NCBI GenBank assembly: GCA_021741945.1
Contig: JAIOWV010000057.1
Location: 1 to 7,888, forward strand
Length of the DNA: 7,888 nucleotides
Reading direction: 5' to 3'
Source: Pontimonas sp.
GTDB taxonomy: Bacteria > Actinomycetota > Actinomycetes > Actinomycetales > Microbacteriaceae
Of this stretch, positions 1-5,384 are shown in pieces. Position 1 is the first letter of the stretch. Every line of letters begins with the position of its first letter. The translations under genes were made by a program, and so were the position numbers. The notes under the pieces were generated by a model. The model worked only from the letters and a program-made list of their open reading frames with translations. It was not told where the DNA came from and ran no database searches.

Positions 1-522
1 GGTTTGTTGGCTGTCATCGCCGTCATCGTGTTGATCATCGTGCGGCCTGGTTTTGGTGTGGGCTCTGGGCCAAGCCCAGAAGAGACAGAGGCCTTGACCG
101 AGGAACCGACAATCGGCAACTGTCTTCCCAGCCAGATTGAGTTGGTGGCAAGGACAGATCAGACCAGCTATGACAGCGGAATGAACCCGCAACTCTGGAT
201 GGGAATTCGGAACATTTCCACGGTGGACTGCGTCGTGAACGTCGGAACCGATGTCCAGCGCTATGAAATCAGTTCGGGGCCAGATTTGATTTGGAGCTCC
301 AGCCACTGCCAAACCGGGTCGGTGCCGCTCGAGATTACTTTGATGGCCGGTAGCGAGCAAGAGACCGTCAGCATCCCGTGGGACCGAACTCGATCCAGCG
401 CGGATGCTTGCGCCGCTACTGATCCACGCCCGGTAATGCCCGGTGGTGGTGCGAGTTATCACCTGAGGGTTTATTTGGGGGACCTAGAATCCGCTGACAC
501 CCGCCAGTTCCTTCTGAACTAG
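1..522 (+). CDS. Membrane-anchored extracytoplasmic protein, unnamed actinobacterial family (5'-truncated)
   Basis: The reading frame is open from the first base, so the true start probably lies upstream; the TTG codons at 4 and 7 are not convincing starts. Counting from the TTG at 4, residues 2-13 are hydrophobic (the end of a membrane segment), followed by a Pro/Glu/Thr-rich linker (about 21-37) and a globular outer domain of about 135 residues. That domain has four cysteines (C40, C76, C102, C136), which could form two disulfides outside the cell, and a motif SGPDLIWSSSHC at 91-102. The pattern of N-terminal anchor, beta-rich domain and paired Cys resembles small actinobacterial secreted proteins of the DUF4232 type, but I cannot assign it to a named family and no function follows. 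Cytoplasmic residues before the membrane segment are missing from the window. The gene runs tail to tail into radA and shares four bases with it at the stops. Confidence 0.75.
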   Translation, partial: GLLAVIAVIVLIIVRPGFGVGSGPSPEETEALTEEPTIGNCLPSQIELVARTDQTSYDSGMNPQLWMGIRNISTVDCVVNVGTDVQRYEISSGPDLIWSSSHCQTGSVPLEITLMAGSEQETVSIPWDRTRSSADACAATDPRPVMPGGGASYHLRVYLGDLESADTRQFLLN

Positions 523-526
523 AAGG
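506..526. other. Interleaved inverted repeats at the convergent stop codons
   Basis: Four contiguous 5-base blocks read AGTTC, CTTCT, GAACT, AGAAG (506-525). Block 1 is the reverse complement of block 3, and block 2 of block 4; the second pairing extends to 6 bp (510-515 with 521-526) around a 5-nt loop. The two hairpins are mutually exclusive. The stop codons of both flanking genes (519-522) lie in the structure. There is no T-run on either strand, so this is not a classical Rho-independent terminator, though a U-less bidirectional hairpin terminator is possible. A terminator role is inference only. Confidence 0.35.
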
Positions 527-1871
527 TCGGAGCGGTCTTCTTTGCCGGGCTTTCCGCAAATGCTCGTCGAATAGCTTCAGCGATGCTCGCGTGTGACTGA
601 TCGAGCACGACGTCGAATCCAAGTCGTGTGGCTTCTGATGCCCTCTGGGCCGCCTGGGTGACCTGGCGAATCTCGCCAGCAAGGCTGATTTCTCCAATCG
701 CGACCGTGGTTGGGGAGAGTGGAGTGTCTTTGGCGGCGCTAGCGACGGCCAGGGCAATCGCCAGGTCCGCACCGGGCTCTGTAATGCGAATACCACCGAC
801 TGTTGAGACATACACATCAGCCTGAGACAGTGCGATTCCAGCCCGCCTCTCCAACACAGCAAGAAGCATGGCAACACGAGAGGACTCCACGCCGTTGACG
901 ACACGGCGAGGCTGAGGGGCGGAACTGGGCACCACCAGCGCTTGAATCTCGACGGGCAAAGCCCGCCTACCCTCCAGCGCGATGGTGATGCAGGTTCCAC
1001 TCACCGGTGTCCCTGTTCCCGAGCGAAACAGGCTGCTGGGGTCTGGAACCTCGACTATTCCAGACCCACTCATTTCAAAACATCCGACCTCATCGGTTGG
1101 ACCGAAGCGGTTTTTGTGGGCGCGGATGAATCTCAAAGAGGTCTGACGGTCGCCCTCAAACTGGCAGACAACATCGACGAGGTGCTCGAGGGTTCGGGGG
1201 CCAGCAACCTGACCGTCTTTGGTGACATGGCCGACCAAGATGATGGGCATCGCGGTGTCCTTGGCGACCCTAATCAGGGTCTCCGCTACCTCGCGAACTT
1301 GGGCAACGCCACCGGCAGAACCTTCGAGAGCACCCGAGGACACTGTCTGCACCGAGTCAACAATGAGTAGGTCCGGATGGAGCGATTCAACGTGGCCAAG
1401 CACCGACCCTAGGTCGGTGTCGTTTGCTAGGTAAAGGTTGTCGTTGAGACCACCGGTCCTCGATGCCCTCAGATAAACCTGTCCGGCCGACTCTTCTGCG
1501 CTGACATAGAGAACTCTCCGCCCACCCTGCGCAGCCTGCGCGGCGACATCGAGTAGGAGCGTTGACTTACCGACACCTGGCTCACCCGAGAGCAGGATCA
1601 CCGCGCCTGGCACAATTCCTCCGCCGAGTACGCGGTCGAACTCACCAACACCAGTCGGGTGATGACCACTTTCGACTCCAGAATGCTCAGTAATCGGCTT
1701 GGCAGCTTTGTCTCCCAGGGGGACAACTGCTTTGACCTGTTTGGACGCTGTGGTGGGGGCGCCAGTCTCGGTTACTGTGCCCCAGGCCTGGCACTCACCA
1801 CATCGACCGACCCACTTGAGGGTTGTCCACCCGCAGTCATCGCAGCGGTATGCGGGAGCAGATTTGGACAT
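519..1871 (-). CDS. radA: DNA repair protein RadA (Sms)
   Basis: RadA is a RecA-like ATPase of the cytoplasm that helps process recombination intermediates and promotes branch migration in DNA repair. The 450-residue product has the full family layout and usual length. An N-terminal four-cysteine zinc finger (C10, C13, C24, C27) is followed by the ATPase core with Walker A GEPGVGKST at 96-104 and Walker B LLIVDSVQT at 168-176. The RadA-specific KNRFG motif is at 253-257. The C-terminal third (about 275-440) is the Lon-protease-like domain, with the conserved stretch VYVSTVGGIRITEPGADLA at 353-371. The start is an ATG at 1869-1871; the upstream GGTGG is only a weak ribosome site, but the zinc finger directly after the start supports it. 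The gene stands alone, divergent from tRNA-Ser and convergent with the truncated membrane-protein gene. No key residue is missing. Confidence 0.97.
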   Translation of the reverse strand: MSKSAPAYRCDDCGWTTLKWVGRCGECQAWGTVTETGAPTTASKQVKAVVPLGDKAAKPITEHSGVESGHHPTGVGEFDRVLGGGIVPGAVILLSGEPGVGKSTLLLDVAAQAAQGGRRVLYVSAEESAGQVYLRASRTGGLNDNLYLANDTDLGSVLGHVESLHPDLLIVDSVQTVSSGALEGSAGGVAQVREVAETLIRVAKDTAMPIILVGHVTKDGQVAGPRTLEHLVDVVCQFEGDRQTSLRFIRAHKNRFGPTDEVGCFEMSGSGIVEVPDPSSLFRSGTGTPVSGTCITIALEGRRALPVEIQALVVPSSAPQPRRVVNGVESSRVAMLLAVLERRAGIALSQADVYVSTVGGIRITEPGADLAIALAVASAAKDTPLSPTTVAIGEISLAGEIRQVTQAAQRASEATRLGFDVVLDQSHASIAEAIRRAFAESPAKKTAPTF

Positions 1872-1948
1872 GCCACCAGCGTAGGGCTCAGCACCGACCT
1901 GGTGGGTGAGGCTTAAGAATGTGGGGTGATGTCAGGGATGGGGCCCGG

Positions 1949-1954
1949 TATACA
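1949..1954 (+). promoter_or_regulatory. Possible -10 element of tRNA-Ser
   Basis: TATACA lies 9 bases before the mature tRNA 5' end, the right distance for a start of transcription near 1961. No good -35 match is seen 16-18 bases upstream (GTGATG/TGATGT), so the call rests on one hexamer and position alone. Confidence 0.3.
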
Positions 1955-1963
1955 CTCGTAGGC

Positions 1964-2053
1964 GGTACCGTGTCCGAGCGGCCGAAGGTGCAACTCTCGA
2001 AAAGTTGTGTGGGTGAAAGTCCACCGTGGGTTCAAATCCCACCGGTACCGCCA
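1964..2053 (+). tRNA. tRNA-Ser (anticodon CGA), CCA encoded
   Basis: This class II tRNA folds by eye. The acceptor stem is GGTACCG (1964-1970) with CGGTACC (2043-2049), a perfect 7 bp. The anticodon stem CAACT/AGTTG (1991-1995, 2003-2007) closes the loop CTCGAAA, with anticodon CGA at 1998-2000, reading UCG. A long variable arm (2008-2025, stem GTGG/CCAC) is typical of serine tRNAs. The T arm is GTGGG-TTCAAAT-CCCAC (2026-2042). Discriminator G is at 2050 and the CCA (2051-2053) is in the DNA. The D arm TCC...GGT shows a weak outer pair. The gene points at the 3' end of the VIT gene with 20 bases between, and no clear terminator follows. Confidence 0.97.
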
Positions 2054-2073
2054 AGTTTTCCCTGTCGGGGTAA

Positions 2074-2793
2074 TTACAGGGCGACTCCTGCGCCGAGCAA
2101 GTGGCCGATTCCCCATGTCAGGGCCAGAGCGAGTCCGCCACCGAGCGTTACGCGAAGCACCGGCCGGAGTATCGCACTGTTGCCCAGATACGCCCCGGCG
2201 CCGCCAGTGATGGCGAGAGCCACGAGGGATGCGAGAAAAGTCACGCCAATTCGCCAATCACTGGGGGTGAGCGCGATTGCGAGTAGCGGCAATGCTGCTC
2301 CCGCGAGGAAGGACAGCGCGGAGGACAACGCAGCATGCCAGGGGTTCGTGAGTTGGTTTTCATCTATGCCAAGCTCTGCGTCCAAGTGCGCACGGAAGGC
2401 GTCGTGGTCTGTGAGTTCCTGCGCGACGAGTTGGGCAGTTTTCTTGCTGAGGCCTTTGGCTTGGTAAATATCTGCGAGTTCCTGAAGCTCAGCCTCGGGT
2501 TGGTCAATGAGTTCCTGGCGCTCGCGTGCGATAAGAGCGGCTTCGCTGTCCCGCTGCGAGCTGACTGACACGTATTCGCCAATGGCCATGGAGAGCGAGC
2601 CGGCGATGACGCCTGCGGTACCAGCGATCAGAATTGCTGTGATGTCTTGAGTCGCTGCGGCGACACCGATAACAAGGGCCGCAATCGAGACAATTCCATC
2701 GTTCGCGCCAAGCACTCCGGCTCGCAAGCGATTCAGGTGGGCCGAGAAAGTCACACGATGTGGCTCTGGGCCATGGAGGTCAGACACCCCCAC
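2074..2793 (-). CDS. VIT1/CCC1-family iron/manganese transporter
   Basis: Members of this family move Fe2+ or Mn2+ out of the cytoplasm; the plant and yeast relatives load the vacuole, and bacterial ones are thought to give metal tolerance. The 239-residue length fits bacterial members. Segment 1 carries GANDGIVS (about 29-36, with D32) and segment 2 carries SMAIGEYVSV (68-77, with M69 and E73), the signature positions of the metal path. Residues about 80-145 form a charged Glu-rich cytoplasmic region (E84, E91, E94, E100, E102, E105, E126, then H130/D131 and ELG at 140-142), matching the metal-binding helices of VIT proteins. Three further hydrophobic segments follow (about 153-175, 181-205, 211-237). 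The start is uncertain: the GTG at 2791-2793 has no clear ribosome site, and GTG codons 3 and 14 are alternatives. The substrate metal cannot be told from sequence. The gene is divergent from the sigma factor across 101 bases. Confidence 0.9.
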   Translation of the reverse strand: MGVSDLHGPEPHRVTFSAHLNRLRAGVLGANDGIVSIAALVIGVAAATQDITAILIAGTAGVIAGSLSMAIGEYVSVSSQRDSEAALIARERQELIDQPEAELQELADIYQAKGLSKKTAQLVAQELTDHDAFRAHLDAELGIDENQLTNPWHAALSSALSFLAGAALPLLAIALTPSDWRIGVTFLASLVALAITGGAGAYLGNSAILRPVLRVTLGGGLALALTWGIGHLLGAGVAL

Positions 2794-2882
2794 AGCTTAC
2801 TCAGGGCGACCACCTGCGCGAGTCCCACATTTCTTGGGGTGGGGCGAAAGATTTCTGATTCCGCAGACATAAACTCAGCAAC

Positions 2883-2888
2883 GGAAGG
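2883..2888 (+). promoter_or_regulatory. Ribosome binding site of the ECF sigma gene
   Basis: GGAAGG ends 6 bases before the ATG at 2895, good spacing for a Shine-Dalgarno, and it fixes that start. The rest of the 2794-2894 divergent gap holds no promoter pair I can support. Confidence 0.6.
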
Positions 2889-2894
2889 CAGGAA

Positions 2895-3407
2895 ATGGAT
2901 AACGACCACGCCTCTTTTCGCGAGATCTATCGCGAATATTTGGGGCCAATTCGCGCCTATTTGGCCAGGCGCGTGCCGTTTGGCGACGTTGAAGACCTAG
3001 CCGCTGATGTTTTTTCCGTCGCCTGGAAAAAGCGGAGCTCGGTAAATCCCGGTGAAGAACTTCCCTGGCTGTATCGGATTGCATCATTTGTCGTCGCGAA
3101 TTACCGCAGAAAAGAACGCCACCGCTTGGACGTGCTGTGGCTTTTTCATGAGCCAGACACCGCTCCTGCTGCGGATAGCTTTCTCGAAACCGATCCTGAC
3201 TTGGCCAAGGCGTGGACGCTGCTCACCAGCGCTCAACAGGAACTCTTGGCACTCGTTGTCGTCGAGGGGCTCGCTGTTCAGGACGTCGCCGTCGTCATGG
3301 GTGCCACGCCAAACGCGCTGAGCATTCGACTTTATCGGGCGAAGAAAGTGTTGGCCGAGGGCATCGAAAAGTATCAGCGTGAAAGATTAGGCAGCGAGGG
3401 GACATAA
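2895..3407 (+). CDS. ECF-type RNA polymerase sigma factor
   Basis: This is a small sigma-70-family factor that would direct RNA polymerase to a specific set of promoters. The 170 residues contain only sigma regions 2 and 4, as in the extracytoplasmic-function group. Region 2 spans about 8-75: a helix around FREIYREYLGPIRAYLARRV, then DVEDLAADVFSVAWKK (31-46) and LPWLYRIASFVVANYRRKERH (56-76), the core-binding and -10-recognition helices. Region 4 spans about 105-155, with a helix-turn-helix over LAVQDVAVVMGATPNALSIR (126-145) and the closing LYRAKKVL (146-153). The linker between them (77-104) is short. The membrane-protein gene starts 7 bases after the stop, so the pair is probably co-transcribed and the downstream product is the obvious candidate regulator. 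The target promoters and the inducing signal are unknown. Confidence 0.93.
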   Translation: MDNDHASFREIYREYLGPIRAYLARRVPFGDVEDLAADVFSVAWKKRSSVNPGEELPWLYRIASFVVANYRRKERHRLDVLWLFHEPDTAPAADSFLETDPDLAKAWTLLTSAQQELLALVVVEGLAVQDVAVVMGATPNALSIRLYRAKKVLAEGIEKYQRERLGSEGT

Positions 3408-3414
3408 ACCCACT

Positions 3415-4818
3415 ATGAACAGCAGTGATAAAGATTTTGACGACCGGCTTCGCCGGGCCTTCCCGGCTGTGTCCTCTCCGTCCACCGATGACGCCATCCT
3501 TGGTGAATCGTCCCTTGGCGCGAGGAAGCCGAGTGCACGCAATCCCCACGCAACCCGGAGAATTGCTTCCACCTCGCTGTTGGGCGCTGGTGCGCTTGCG
3601 GTAGTGGGCATTGTGGTTACCTCGCTTGTCCTTCCGCCCCAAGGCCCCCTGTTCACCATGGCCCAGTCCGGGGGAGGTGTGGGTAGCGCTGAGATGTCGA
3701 GCTCCGATGCGCGAATCGGGCTCTGGGTGCAATACGAATACGAGGCTGGTGAGGGTCTCGGCACTGATCCAGGTCGCGGTTCCGTGTACCAACTGGAACT
3801 CGATGGCACCCCCGAGGCACTGCTCGAGAGGCTAGGCGAAACCTTTGGCGTCGCGGGTGAGCCTCAGAAGAGCCAATACTTTGACCCCCAGTGGCCGAGC
3901 TACTTCGTCGGGGCGGAAGACTGGACCCAGCCTTCCATCGGGACGACCTGGACGGGCACAGGTAATTGGTACTACAACAACCCTGCTGCGTACCCGGAAC
4001 CCGTCTGCACCGACGTTCCACTATCCGAGGACGGCACCGAGGGTGGCTATCAAGATTGTGTTACCCCAGAGCCAACCGGGCCTTTGCCTTCGGTGGAGGA
4101 GGCTACTGCGGAAGCGGTGGAGATCTTCCGGGCTGCAGGACTGGACGTGAGTGCTGCTGATGTTCGAGTCGTCGCTAACGACGCTTGGGGTGTTGGCGTC
4201 TCTGCGGCCCTGTACGTCAATGGCATCGAGACCGCCCTGGAGTGGACAGCGTACTGGGCCCCTGGACCAATGTTGTCTTCCGCCTCAGGCCACTCGGTAG
4301 TGGTTCGGGAACGGGGAGAGTTTGACACCATCAGTGCAGTTGATGCCGTTGATCGACTGGCCTCTGGTGCCTGGTGGGGCTCACCTGGCACGTCCTACTA
4401 CTACGGGGCAACCGGTGTGGCCGAGGCCTCAACGAGAAGTGTTGATGCCTCTGTCGGAACGGTGGAGGATGACTCCGAGGTCGCTGTAGACCCTGATGTT
4501 GCCCCCGAGCCTGAGACCCCGGGGGATGGTTCAGAGATTGTCCCAGAACCGCTGCCCGAACCACTGCCAGAACCTGTTCTTCCCGAGGAGCCCGAAGTAG
4601 TTCGGGTCACGGTGACAGACGCGGAGTCGACACTGCTCCTGGTCTGGGATGCAAGCGGTAACGCATGGTTGGTCCCCGGCTTTGTAATGCGCCACGGTGA
4701 TGACGACTGGAGCTGGTCGAGTGTGATTTCCCTCATCGAGGGCATCATCGAGATCCCAGAGCCGATGCCGGTGGACATCATGCCGATGCCAGAGCCCTAC
4801 ATCGAAGAGGAGGGCTGA
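3415..4818 (+). CDS. Single-pass membrane protein paired with the ECF sigma factor; putative non-zinc anti-sigma or sensor
   Basis: I do not recognise a named family. The 467-residue product has a short polar cytoplasmic part (1-52, with DFDDRLRRAFPAV at 7-19), one membrane segment (about 53-73), and an outer domain of nearly 400 residues. The outer part is rich in Trp and Tyr (for example W104, Y107, Y109, W160, Y163, W170, W179, W185-Y187) and has just two cysteines (C198, C215), a likely disulfide. A second subdomain follows at about 225-335. Then comes an acidic Pro/Glu-rich stretch (about 350-395, including PEPL PEPL PEPV at 377-388), a short folded segment (395-445), and another Pro/Met/Glu tail (447-467). 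The N-in topology and the position right after the sigma gene suggest an anti-sigma or sensor role, but the HxxxCxxC zinc motif is absent. The ATG at 3415 has only a distant GAGGGG (3396-3401) as ribosome site, so translation may be coupled to the sigma gene. Confidence 0.8.
   Translation: MNSSDKDFDDRLRRAFPAVSSPSTDDAILGESSLGARKPSARNPHATRRIASTSLLGAGALAVVGIVVTSLVLPPQGPLFTMAQSGGGVGSAEMSSSDARIGLWVQYEYEAGEGLGTDPGRGSVYQLELDGTPEALLERLGETFGVAGEPQKSQYFDPQWPSYFVGAEDWTQPSIGTTWTGTGNWYYNNPAAYPEPVCTDVPLSEDGTEGGYQDCVTPEPTGPLPSVEEATAEAVEIFRAAGLDVSAADVRVVANDAWGVGVSAALYVNGIETALEWTAYWAPGPMLSSASGHSVVVRERGEFDTISAVDAVDRLASGAWWGSPGTSYYYGATGVAEASTRSVDASVGTVEDDSEVAVDPDVAPEPETPGDGSEIVPEPLPEPLPEPVLPEEPEVVRVTVTDAESTLLLVWDASGNAWLVPGFVMRHGDDDWSWSSVISLIEGIIEIPEPMPVDIMPMPEPYIEEEG
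4543..4578 (+). repeat. Three tandem 12-base units encoding PEPL/PEPL/PEPV
   Basis: CCAGAACCGCTG, CCCGAACCACTG and CCAGAACCTGTT follow one another in frame and encode residues 377-388 of the sigma-partner protein. Such Pro/Glu repeats usually form stiff extended spacers, here perhaps across the cell wall, and may change length by slippage. Confidence 0.75.
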
Positions 4819-4826
4819 GCGCCCTC
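4810..4826. terminator. Hairpin between convergent genes, possible bidirectional terminator without a T-run
   Basis: GAGGGC (4810-4815) pairs perfectly with GCCCTC (4821-4826) around the 5-nt loop TGAGC. The loop begins with the TGA stop of the sigma partner, and the 3' arm reaches the TAG stop of the opposing lipoprotein gene (4826-4828). It is GC-rich and placed where a terminator for both genes is expected, but neither strand has a T-run after the stem. Confidence 0.4.
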
Positions 4827-5293
4827 TAGGTGCCCTGCTGCGACTGGGGGTTGGGAACCGCTCCGAGGATTCTCCAACCCTCAGGAACCAAAACCAGTGA
4901 GTAGCGAAGCGATCCCACCACGCCAGAGTTGGTGGTGAGCGTCATGCCGGTTTCTACTCGGTCGAGCTCTGGATCCCACACACACTGAGAGACGCTGAAG
5001 CTCTCCACATTCATCAGAGGAACGAAACCGCTGCGGATGACGTCTTCAAACTCCTCGAGGTTTACGGCCGCTTGAAAGTCGGGAGCAGCCATGTCATAGG
5101 CGCTGGGGAAATCCTCACGCCCAAACGCATCGACCTGGGTGCCAATCGTTGTCTCCACGCCGCTGAGCGTGCTCTCATCACACGGCTGAATTCCCTCGAC
5201 CGCGACGGGCTCCTCGGCGACTGGTGTTGCGCACCCGGCCATGATGAGAGCGAAAAAACCAATTGTGGCCGCGACTGATGCTCGAAGTGTCAT
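4826..5293 (-). CDS. DUF4864-like lipoprotein
   Basis: This is a small lipid-anchored outer-face protein of unknown function. From the ATG at 5291-5293 it has 155 residues: a signal peptide with R4, a hydrophobic core (5-17) and a lipobox MAGC ending at C21, the predicted lipidation site after signal peptidase II. A short acidic linker leads to a domain at about 44-145 whose pattern (VETTIGTQVDAFGREDFPSA then a Y-D-M-A-A-P-D-F run, FEDVIRSGFVPLMNVESF) matches DUF4864, an NTF2-like fold in my reading. C38 and C104 could form a disulfide. An in-frame GTG at 5315-5317 would add eight residues ahead of the signal peptide; the ATG is preferred because AGGGGGA sits just before it and the signal peptide is then of normal form. 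The gene is convergent with the sigma partner (7-base gap) and divergent from the MMPL gene. Confidence 0.82.
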   Translation of the reverse strand: MTLRASVAATIGFFALIMAGCATPVAEEPVAVEGIQPCDESTLSGVETTIGTQVDAFGREDFPSAYDMAAPDFQAAVNLEEFEDVIRSGFVPLMNVESFSVSQCVWDPELDRVETGMTLTTNSGVVGSLRYSLVLVPEGWRILGAVPNPQSQQGT

Positions 5294-5296
5294 CGC

Positions 5297-5303
5297 TCCC
5301 CCT
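5297..5303 (-). promoter_or_regulatory. Ribosome binding site of the lipoprotein gene
   Basis: On the minus strand AGGGGGA ends 3 bases before the ATG at 5293 (4 bases from the G-run). It decides the start in favour of that ATG over the GTG at 5317. Confidence 0.6.
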
Positions 5304-5384
5304 GTCTTCAGAGACACACTGCCCTGTCAACCTGAGTTGTTTCCAAGAGCGCCCGCGCTCGCATTTCGGAGTAAGTTCTAGCCT

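Noticed and set aside
416..1000. 194-residue open frame on the minus strand inside radA
   Set aside because: It overlaps most of the C-terminal half of radA in another frame; its Arg/Pro/Ser-rich composition is typical of an off-frame shadow, and radA is certain.
1964..2053. tRNA-Ser as an integration site for a mobile element
   Set aside because: No repeat of the tRNA 3' end, integrase or phage-like gene is present in the window; the flanks are ordinary chromosomal genes.
2060..2081. CCCTGT/ACAGGG stem considered as a terminator for tRNA-Ser or the VIT gene
   Set aside because: The loop is 10 bases and no T-run follows on either strand; the TTTT lies on the wrong side for the tRNA. Kept only as a note in the findings.
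2824..2843. CCCAC/GTGGG inverted repeat in the gap before the sigma gene as an operator
   Set aside because: Only 5 bp around a 10-base loop in G/C-rich sequence; too weak to separate from chance.
3295..3809. Two overlapping minus-strand open frames opposite the sigma gene end and its partner
   Set aside because: They conflict with well-supported + strand genes and have no recognisable domain.
5294..5317. GTG at 5315-5317 as the lipoprotein start
   Set aside because: It adds eight residues before the signal peptide and has a weaker ribosome site than the ATG at 5293.
5325..5330. Perfect TTGACA on the minus strand upstream of the lipoprotein gene
   Set aside because: At 17 bases the -10 would be AGACAG, a poor match, and transcription would begin almost at the ATG, leaving no room for the good ribosome site seen there.
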